Shown here: in pieces, positions 1-8,483 of the stretch
Layout: the number at the start of each line of letters is the position of its first letter
Position numbering within the stretch: the first letter of the stretch is position 1
Origin: Spirogloea muscicola
Lineage: Eukaryota > Streptophyta > Zygnematophyceae > Spirogloeales > Spirogloeaceae
Direction: 5' to 3'
Length of the DNA: 26,747 bases
NCBI GenBank assembly: GCA_009602725.1
Contig: WELB01000253.1
Span: 86,341 to 113,087 of the forward strand
Notes under the pieces: model-generated
What the model saw: the letters and a program-made list of their open reading frames with translations, nothing else
Database searches by the model: none
Told to the model about the DNA's origin: nothing
Made by a program: the position numbers and the translations under genes

Positions 1-81
<81 letters not shown>
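1..81. repeat. poly(A) homopolymer at window edge
   Basis: The window opens with 81 consecutive A residues that stop abruptly at GC-rich sequence. It could be the fossil poly(A) tail of a retrotransposed or processed copy, a homopolymer tract, or an assembly-end artefact. No target-site duplication can be tested because the left side lies outside the window. Confidence 0.9.
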
Positions 82-83
<2 letters not shown>

Positions 84-284
84 AGCCCGCGCGGGCCCCG
101 CCGCCGCCGCCGCTAGCGCAGCTCTCGTCCCGCGCGGCGGGCTCGGCGGCGGCCGTCAGCGCTGAGCCGGCGCTTGAGCGCCGGCCCCGCCACATTGCTC
201 ACGGCTCCAACGCTCACCCTGAACCCTACACAACTTGATTCTTAAATCCTATTCCCTAAACCCCATCCTAAACCTCTGCTTCAG
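82..284. other. GC-rich lead-in and probable intron before the RNase III gene
   Basis: This stretch starts with very GC-rich, CCG-repetitive sequence (about 89-190) and then turns into intron-like sequence with degenerate telomere-type CCCTAAA/CCCTGAA motifs (about 212-270). It ends in a pyrimidine-rich tract and an AG acceptor at 283-284. The ATG at 81 opens only a very short frame. A leader exon or the promoter of the downstream gene may lie here, but I cannot define either. Confidence 0.4.
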
Positions 285-3275
285 GTGCACGAGAGCTACT
301 ACAACAGCAACATGCCCGACTGCAACCACACGCTGCCGCCGCTGCCTGCGCCCGCGCACGCCTCCGCCGCCGGAGCCCCGTCGCCTCCTCGGACCGACAG
401 AGTGCTGGCCGAGACGGCCGACGGCAGCTGCCGTTCCACGCCCACGCCCGCCGCCGAGCAGGGCGCCGCCTCTGCGCAGCAGCCTGGACCTGGCGGCAGC
501 ATCACCTTCGCGACCGCGCACAGCAGGGTATGTTACCGATGCCCTGGGTGGTCGAGAAGCCAGCCACGACTGCTCAGCTGCAACACGAGCTCTGCCTGTA
601 CTGTGTGCGGCTGTCGCATGCCACTCCAGGCATGCTCTCCGCCCTGTACCGTCATCATGACTTGGAGCTCCCTCAGCTCTGCCTCTGGCCAGCACACTCA
701 TGAGTTGCTCCTTCCTTTAGGCTGTGACGATCCTCTAGCCTACTGGAAGTACTAGATCGCGATTGCTGGCACTTAGCTTGGTGGGAGTTCAGAGATAGGC
801 TTGCGTAATTGGGGGCCTAGGTGATGGGCAGCCCCTTGATCTGCGGTGCCTAGTAGCAGCCTTCAAATGCCATTGGCTATCAACAGACGCTCTGCCTCAT
901 GAGAGCCCACAGCAACCCTTATGCTTGAGAATGGTTTTGCTCAATGACCAAGCCAGTTGTGGCTCTGGACGTTGACACTGCAGCCCCACTGCGAACACAA
1001 GTGCTTGAAATGTAAATGGCATGCCGTAAGACTACATGGTTAAGAGGTACAGGGTCTGAATCAGAGGTCAGGAGTTGATTGTGCAGCTTCGCGGCTCAAC
1101 AACGTGTCTCTGAGCCTGGGACTGCAAGAAGGCTGCCAACTTGTGGCGCTTTCTTGGCCAGCAAGCCGGCTCCGCTTTGGACTATCTGCTGATGGTGGTG
1201 CAACGCGAATATTTCTGCAGGTGCGGTCGCTGCTGGAGCTACTCGGCGATGCCGTGCTCAACATGTCGACGCTGTCGCACCTCGTGGCTCGGTACCCCCT
1301 CGCACCCATTGTAAGAGCCCATCATTTGTTGTCGCTAAAGCTTGTAATTTTAAGCATTATGACATGAGTACCTGTACGGTGACTGCTGTTGCGACTGCTG
1401 CACCAAGAGTATATGTCTTTGACTTAACTTCTGGCTCTGTTGATGCCCCATGAGGGTGCCATTAGCAGATTGGCATATCCTCCCTCAGCAAACCTGACCA
1501 CCTTACAATGCTTGGGGTCTTGCCTGGCCCTTTGGCAGGGGGATGTATCCCGCATGAAGGCTTCTGTTGTAAGCCTTACTAGCCCGAGGTCCACAGGCAC
1601 TAGACATGCAAGATCTCGTAGTCTCTTCAAGATTATGCGGAAGTCATTGATAGGAAAGCTCACCTGGTGTTGGTCAATCATAATCTGACTGCTTGAGGAG
1701 TAAGACTTATCAGACCAGTGAAGAGGAGTCTGCGATGTAGCTTAAGCACCCTGGCATAAGTTCACCTGGAACTAACTTATTGGCAGAAAATTGAGGCTAG
1801 GTCGTGACAAGCATGCGAGTGACATGACGTCATGATGAGCCTGCACAGGAGTCTTGACCATGGTCCACTGATGACTGTTAGGGATGGTCTGCCCAAGAAC
1901 ACCTGTTGGCACTCGCTTTCTGCAGTACTGCGGTAACAGTATAGTATGCTCTGTCCTGAGCAGGTGAGCAACAAGAACTTGGGAACAGCTGGCGCAGAAT
2001 TTCTTGGGCTCCAGCGTCTTGTGCTCCTGGGGCCACCCATTGCCAAAAACATGAGTCTGGCCAGGGAGACTCAGGTGAATGAGCACAGACTTTGTTGCTG
2101 TGACAACAGTTTGATGGCATATCACTGAGATCTGATTACTGCAATGCTTGCTATCTGCATGTCACAGCAGCATCAAGACTTGCATCAAGATATGTGTTGA
2201 GGTTGTCTTTTATTTGGCAATGAGGATTCAGAGAATCACGTTCAAGATGACTCTGGAGCAGCTGGCACATTGCTCTTCGACTTTCTTTCTCTGATGTGAA
2301 ATGCAAATTCATATGTTGCCATCATGCATTTCTCTCAAGCTGACAGATATCTATCATAGCCAACTCTGTGGAAGCTCTCCTGGGTGCCATCCATGTTGAG
2401 CAGGTCGAGATCAAATAGAAGATCCCTGTGCATTTCATTCTGTCACTGCTTCGAGGGTGTTCTGAACGAATAGAAATTGTTGCATTTATGCTTCGCAGTG
2501 GCTACCATGTGGAGTTCTGCCACTGTTTGATGTCCTTATAAAGAGCTTATGAGATCACCTGATGAAGGCCATGGAATTGTGTGGCTAACTTCAGAAATTC
2601 ATTTGGTCTTGCCAAAGGGCATGCTTGCAGCCTGTGAGGTTGCAACGGCCAAGCTTTTGCCCCTTCTAGTACCAAGACTGGAAATTGAAAAGGTACGCTG
2701 GCACATGGATCGTTGCTGCTTGAACTTATCGGTGACCACTGCAAGTTGGATGCATCAATGCTTTGTCCTCGTGATCTGCTGAACGCAGAGTTGGAGTTGT
2801 GGCAAATATGGTATATGACTTATCTGCAATCTTAGTAGGACTTTAACGGTTGGCCATGTACGTTGCAGACTTGAATGTTGCCATTTACACTGCTTGGCAA
2901 GACTAACTCTAAGGTCACCAATGGCGAGCAGGGCAAGGACCCTGTGACGCTGCTGCAGGAGAGGTCGCTGAAAGCGCATCACAGCCTCCCAGTGTACAAG
3001 TGAGAGCTTGTGGCCTGGCCACCGTCCGCTGATTGACTAGCTGCGGCAAAATCTCATGGTCTTCATTGCCACTGACTGTCCGGCGCTGCACTCCTCGCAG
3101 GTTGGTGGCTGTGGACAATGAGAATATGCCACAGCAGATGTGCCGGGTGAGAGTGTACGTCAATGGCATACGGCTCGTTACTGGCATTGGATCTACGGCC
3201 ACAGAGGCAAGGCGAGATGGGGCCCAAAAGGCTCTGCAAGTCTGGGTTGACGACACTGGCAGGCCGCCAGTATGA
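285..3275 (+). CDS. RNase III family endoribonuclease with C-terminal dsRBD (multi-exon, 5' part unresolved)
   Basis: Class I RNase III-like double-stranded-RNA nuclease. Exons I can support: 1221-1310, 1539-1568 (30 nt), 1964-2074, 2347-2403, 2618-2692, 2932-2999 and 3101-3275; phases agree and the stop is 3273-3275. A Pro/Ala-rich exon at 285-527 is phase-compatible and may be a leader or N-terminal region. Seen in order: the signature LLELLGDAVLN, then GDVSRMKASV, then VSNKNL, then ANSVEALLGA, then DPVTLLQE, which opens the dsRBD, and finally VRVYVNG plus the GIGSTATEARRDGAQKAL helix. This matches bacterial RNase III block for block with one nuclease domain, so it is not a two-domain Dicer. 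Compared with E. coli RNase III, the acidic positions E41, D45 and E117 are kept, but E38 is Ser and D114 is Asn, so activity may be reduced. The exons between 528 and 1220, expected to hold the first nuclease helices, are not resolved. Location is unknown. Confidence 0.8.
528..1220 (+). other. unresolved intronic region of the RNase III gene
   Basis: Nearly 700 bases in which I cannot fix an exon. Two candidates exist. One lies after the AG at 576-577 and runs open to about 695, with a Leu/Cys-rich peptide. The other lies after the AG at about 1085-1086 and is open in the same frame as the signature exon. Neither has a convincing donor in the right phase. The missing N-terminal helices of the nuclease domain should be encoded here. 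Confidence 0.4.
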
Positions 3276-3568
3276 TCGCCGAGACATTGTGGGCTGCGGT
3301 GTGGGCGGATGTCGACCCGTCAACTTTGTCAGCCCTCATGAAGACGCCATGACTGATGCCATTGTACAGCCATTGCCGCAGGAGCCAGCGTATCTGGCGC
3401 CTTACTGGAACGTGGGCAATTAGCCCGGGTCTCTTAAATGAGCTAAGACAGCAGGCAGACGTTGACAGATAGTGCTCCACTTGAACGATGTGGTTGTGGA
3501 GATACTGCAGTATGGCAGCATCAGGGATAGAGAGCTGGCCATGAAGATGATGGAACGGCCTTAGAAGG
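3276..3568. other. convergent intergenic spacer
   Basis: About 290 bases separate the stop codons of the RNase III gene (+) and the amidase gene (-), so both 3' UTRs must fit here. I see no convincing coding frame and no recognisable polyadenylation motif. Confidence 0.5.
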
Positions 3569-6500
3569 TCATGATGCTCCAACAACCGACCTTAGCATCT
3601 CAGGATTCCCCCAGGGCACGTGGAAATCCAGAGCCTTCTCCACCTTCAAGGCAAGCAGGAGGAGCTCCTCATCTGAGCCCCATCTGCCTGCCAAGGTTAC
3701 GGCAAGCGGCAGGTGCACAGGCTTTGCTTGATGTTCCTCCCTGTAGGTGACACTGCCCTCTGGCTTGATGCCTTCCAGCTTTGCCCGACTTGAAGGAAGG
3801 GACTCAGCAAGAGTTTGGCCGTCGTTCGAGGCTGTGACCGGAGCTCCAGACACCCCAGCACCATCCATGTGCGTCGACTGGCAGCTACTTGTGCCTGCCG
3901 GCAGCAAGGCTGAAGGCAAGGTGATGGAGGGGAGGCCGGAGTGCGTCCAAGGCAACGACATGTGGGGAGACCCAGTTGAAGCTGCGGGAAGACAAAGTCG
4001 ACATGTCAAACACCGAAAGAGCTCAAAGCAAATTAAACTAGACTCAAGCTGGCACATGTCAGAGAACGTAAGAAGCTTTCAGCTACGAATTGCACAAATA
4101 AACCCACAAATCGTGGCAAGCAACATTGCTGGTGATCAAGGCCTGAGTATACGACATACCAAGGCCCTTGGGAGGTGGACCAGTTGCCCCAGGAGCTATC
4201 CAGGCAGCGAGCTTGTACTCATCCATCAGGCTTTCCAATGCTGTCCGCAGAGAGTTGCAAGATTGACGACCCTCTTCTGCAGCTTCTGACGTCACCTGCA
4301 AGCCCTGGTCAATGAATGTTGCCAGCTGGAAACATGCACATGCAAGAGTACAGCATCACGTTAGCAAATTGGGCATATCGTCGCCACTGCAAAATTTGAT
4401 TGCAGATATACTCATGTAGTTTGAGATGCTCCTCTTCAGCCCGCCTGATGCCAATCCGATGGGACTTGCACCACTGCAAAGTCCGGTCACCCTGTTTACA
4501 GCGGGTCTGGTGGCTGACAAACCTCATCTAGGTAGAGCTCCCTCTGCTTGATCCAATCTTTATGCACTTGCCCGTACTCATAGCTCATCAGATTCATATG
4601 CTTTCTGCAATGTCAGAAGGCAACTTTGGAGACGGTTGTAGGTGCTCATGGCTGCAGAAGCAGCTGCTAATAATTTGGTGTAGGTACTGTGCTTAAAGTG
4701 GTGCCATCATCATCTTTGCCTGAAGGCTGTCTCTTACTAATACTTTCTGAGCAGACAACATCACAGTCTGGTAGAAAGTACCTCTCAATGTCCTCAAAGT
4801 CCCCAATAGCATCCACTCTTGAAACAATCCACCTGTTGTTGACACTACAAGTAGTTTTTAGCATGAGTAACGAGTAAAAGCACCTGTGCTGTGGTCAAGG
4901 GGCTACGTCCATGTGGCAGTAGCTCATAAAATCTATGAGATACTGCATAGCCACAAATGTCTCAGGCACAGCATACAGCAACTTCGGATTCTTGGACGTA
5001 ATACCCTTCTGCTGAAAGTTGCACTAAGGTAGTCTCAAAAGCAGCCAATGCCCTTGGCTCACACTTTGCAAGGAGCGGTCCAGCAGGTACTCCAAGCTTT
5101 TCTGCATATGTAGGTACATGTATGTGCATCAGAACACACCACTTAATCTGCAATTAGAGCAGCTTGTGTCCCTGTCACGGGCATGCGACAGACGCCACCA
5201 CTCATGAGCAACTCTCAGCCCATCGTTTTGTCACAGCTGATCTGCACAGTTGTTCTCTTGCGGCTCACTTGGCTTGCTGTCAAGTGTGGCAGCTCCTCTC
5301 CAGTTGGTGCAGGTGCACTGACTGACAGCCATCAGAGGTCCAACGCTCCTGGCAAAGAAGCCAGGCTGATCCAGTGAAGGCGACCCCTGCACAGACAAGC
5401 TAACCACGACTACATTGTGATAAGTTTGCATGCCAATGAGATGCTGCTCAATCCCAACCTGTGTCTGCTATGTCTTCCCTCTTGCACACATGGTTCTATC
5501 CCAAGGGTTTTGCGCAGGCATATGGTGACACAAAGCTGACAGTGTGCATGTTAAGGACGTAACACTTCAGGGTTGAGGCTTCAGCAACCTGATGTATCCC
5601 GTCGAGGCCCCTTTATGAGCCTCCACTGATTATGTAAATGATGGGATTACTTACTGGAATGATGCCAATGGTAGGGAGGCGACCATGAGACGGTTTGAAC
5701 CCAACAACTCCACAATACGCTGCTGGCCGAGATATAGAAGCATAAGTCTGAGTAGCTGCGACAAACGGGCATACAGGTGGAGTTTGTCATCAGACGTTGA
5801 GATTGAGACATGATTGTCAGAGGCAATTGCTTCATAGGTCTTCTTCTTGTGGCTTCTTGCGAGAATGGCCACATGCACAATTTTATGCTGTTGTTAAGAA
5901 CTTGCAAGCAAGTCTAGACGGTCCCTGGCCTCATTGAAGTTGGAGTCAATGTACTCACCAACGCCCAAAGTGCAAAGACCTGAAGCCACTGCAGCTGCAG
6001 GCCCGCAACTGGAGCCTCCTGGAGTGTGACCCTGTCAAGCGAATCACACTCTTGCAGCTGTCAGATAGCCCTCTGCTTGCAGAGAAAATTGTCAAGAGTC
6101 TCTTTCACATTGTAAGCAGTCACTACTTGTTCAACTCGTATACCCACCACAAATCAATGGCAGTCATGGAGACACTTACGGGCGCCGTTGGGTTGTTTGT
6201 GTGAGCTGGATTGAAGAACCCAAAGCAAGTAGTAGTGCATTTTGCCTGCAACCACCGACACAACGGCTTGGTGTCAGGCGTCAGACCAAGTGTCATTTGC
6301 AAGCGGGTCACAACAATGGGAAGATCATGACAAACTCAGGGATGCCACCATTGCAGCGACAAAGATCGTTTTGCAACCTGATGCTGCATGGCACCAAGTG
6401 TCTCACCATGATCAAGGCACCAGCATCGCGCAGTAGCTTCACAACCTGTTGCAACGAGTTTTGAGGAGGCTATCAGCTGCTAGCTGCCACTGCCGATCTG

Positions 6501-7428
6501 CTGCTCCAATTAGACACACGGCAGACTCAACATCAAAGAATCTACTCTGAAAATGTCAATTACGCTGCTAAACTGCGAAGTCTGTAATGCATCAGGCTGC
6601 AAGCAGGACAAGTATCCTTGCAGCAATCTTCAGTTGTTTTACTTTAGGCACATGCTCCAAGACAGTGGGCTACATTGGAGCCAAGGTGCGAGCAGCTGCC
6701 ACCCTGGACTCACTGTGGCCTCCTCCCCATCGAGAAGCTCCTGCGGAAGCTTGCTGCCAGCCCGGGTCGGTTGGCCGCTCACCCGCAGAACATCCTGGCA
6801 ATAAGCTCCGCCAAATAATCACGTCATGCAAAGTCCGCAGTCAACATGTTCTAGGTGTTTGAGCTGAGTTCCTGATTAATCTGGTAGCGAAGATGACTAG
6901 GTACGCTAAGGTCATGACAAACAGCTAAACATTGCATCCGCTTAAGATCATGACTAGCATTTTTTAATCTACGTTGCTTGTCTCATAGTTTGTGACCAGC
7001 ACGCAGATTTGAGCAGACGAGCAGATGAGCGTCCGGCACCTTGACGCCGAGGAGGTGGCCAAACAGCGGCGGCCGCGGGACGTTGGGGGGGAACTTCTTG
7101 TTGAGGATCCAGGCCTGCCGCTCCAGACGGCTGCGCCTCGCGCCGGCGGGCTGTCAGCGGGAGCGCCGTGGCCCCGAGGCGGGCCTCGCCGCGACGAGGG
7201 CTCGGCCACGGAGCGCCGTCTCCATGGCCGTCGTTCCCATGGCCTTTCCATGGTTTCCATGGCAGCCCGCAGAAAAGGAGAGAAGGAAAGCGGGGAGAAG
7301 GCGGACCCGTATCGGTCGTCCTCGGGGAGCAGGGCGCCGAGGAGCGGCTCCCAGGCGGCCTCGGCAGCGGCAGCGGCGGCCACCTCCGCCAGCAGCTCGT
7401 CCAGCGAGAGGTGCAGGCGGTCCACCAT
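3569..7428 (-). CDS. amidase-signature family hydrolase (FAAH/GatA-like), about 14 exons
   Basis: Serine hydrolase that cleaves amide bonds; the substrate cannot be told from sequence. Exons, 5' to 3': 7428-7307, 7130-7040, 6794-6714, 6445-6407, 6245-6180, 6031-5959, 5755-5655, 5386-5269, 5101-4977, unresolved, 4604-4523, 4325-4160, 3981-3569. Phases match at every listed junction. Start chosen at [13 protein letters not shown], the usual N-terminal helix. Family blocks in order: [11 protein letters not shown] (catalytic Lys, split over exons 2 and 3), [32 protein letters not shown], the signature [18 protein letters not shown] (cis-Ser), [15 protein letters not shown] (nucleophile Ser), [62 protein letters not shown] and the C-terminal [13 protein letters not shown]. 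The usual GGS before the nucleophile reads YAS. One or two exons between 4976 and 4605 could not be fixed. The listed exons give roughly 490 residues, normal for the family. Confidence 0.88.
7222..7262. repeat. cluster of four CCATGG palindromes
   Basis: Four copies of the palindrome CCATGG begin at 7222, 7238, 7248 and 7257, inside the first intron of the amidase gene (7306-7131). They look like a short degenerate tandem array (TTTCCATGG). No function is implied. Confidence 0.7.
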
Positions 7429-7742
7429 GGCGGGCCACCAAGGAAGCTTTGGGAGTGCCGCCTTCGGGACTGGGAGTGTGTATTTGAGAGAAAGGCGCGC
7501 GGTGCGCATGAAATTAAAGCGAGGCCAATTCAAGCCATTACATTGTTCAGGCAGAAAATGCAGAAAGTGCAAAGAATGCAGCGCAAAGAATGTGGCTACA
7601 TGAAAAGACGCCCTATACTAGGAGGGCCGGAGGTGCCACAGAGCGGGGGGAGCCGTACTGACGGGGGCCATGTCGACTCGACTGGTACCGCTTGTGGAGC
7701 TGCTAGAGGAGGTTGAGGAAGCAGCAATGGCAGGAGTATTTG

Positions 7743-7862
7743 AGTGATGGAGGGTACTAGGGCAAGCACCTTGCAGATGTACATCACCCTGCTGCTAAGC
7801 TGACCCGCGCAGAAACAACGTGTCAGTACGTAGAGGTCGCTAAGTGATGCCCGAATACCAGA
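7743..7862. repeat. diverged direct repeat, copy A
   Basis: This pairs with 7993-8120. Shared blocks are GTGATGGAGGG at the left, CTGACCCGC in the middle and TAGAGGTCGCTAA near the right end. On the minus strand the right-hand part reads SGIRASLSDLYVLTR, almost the same as the peptide of copy B. Confidence 0.7.
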
Positions 7863-7992
7863 CGGCACTTGACAAGCCCTGCATCTTCATTCTTATGAAA
7901 TCCTAGAACTCTGCACCCCGGATCTTGAATCTGATGAAACAGCTCTTCTTATGTAAGGCAGTGGCACTGGCTGTGAGAATGGAGTGTGTGTT

Positions 7993-8120
7993 TAGTGATG
8001 GAGGGCCTGATTGGCAAAAGTACAAACTCAAGAACATCAACACCAACTGCTGCTGAGCTGACCCGCTCGTAACCACGAGTCAGCACATAGAGGTCGCTAA
8101 CTGAAGCCCAAATACCCGAC
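7993..8120. repeat. diverged direct repeat, copy B
   Basis: Second copy of the segment at 7743-7862, offset by about 250 bases. Its minus-strand frame reads SGIWASVSDLYVLTR. Most differences from copy A within this stretch fall on third codon positions. After the shared peptide the frames part because of a one-base indel. Confidence 0.7.
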
Positions 8121-8128
8121 TGTGAGAG

Positions 8129-8165
8129 GCCAGCCCAAAGGAATGTACAAAGGTCCGAAATGGCC
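8129..8165 (+). repeat. dispersed repeat, isolated copy
   Basis: The pattern GCCAGCCCAAA..GAAT..ACAAAGGT....GGCC found here closely matches the motif in the inverted-repeat element at 16951-16988, and less closely 17052-17089 and the reverse complement of 17319-17351. It lies directly beside copy B of the local duplication, so the two may belong to one degraded mobile element. Confidence 0.65.
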
Positions 8166-8483
8166 GGAAGGTGCAAGAAGCAGGATACCATTCTCCAAAT
8201 TTCCGCAAATCTGAAGCATTCCTCCCCACTCAACCTCCCCCCCCCTCCTTTGACGCTCATAATAGCAGCCGCAGCTCTCTTCCTTCGCCAAGGCTTCTCC
8301 GCTATGCCGGCGTTGCTGCGGCTGCATCGGGCGATGGTGGCAGAGGCAGCGGCGGCGACGGTGACGCACTGTGCTTCTCAGAGAAGAAGGGCAGTGCAGG
8401 CCAAGGTTCTCCGTCTGATGGTTGGCTTTGGCTGTGCCTGCCGCACACGCTGTAACACCAAGATCGTGCACACGGGCCGCGCT

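Larger units (their letters stand above)
7429..8483. other. intergenic region between amidase 5' end and C9orf85-like 3' end
   Basis: It must hold the amidase promoter and leader (upstream of 7428 on the minus strand) and the 3' UTR of the C9orf85-like gene. It also carries a diverged direct duplication (7743-7862 and 7993-8120) and one copy of a dispersed repeat (8129-8165). No gene with a recognisable product is seen. Frames at 8160-8540 on the plus strand are GC-rich and without family motifs. Confidence 0.5.

Noticed and set aside
285-3275. Dicer-like protein with two RNase III domains
   Set aside because: Only one set of nuclease blocks is present, followed directly by a single dsRBD; there are no helicase or PAZ motifs in the window.
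7025-7716. Several overlapping plus-strand frames over the amidase 5' exons
   Set aside because: GC-rich shadows of the minus-strand first exons and first intron; no motifs.
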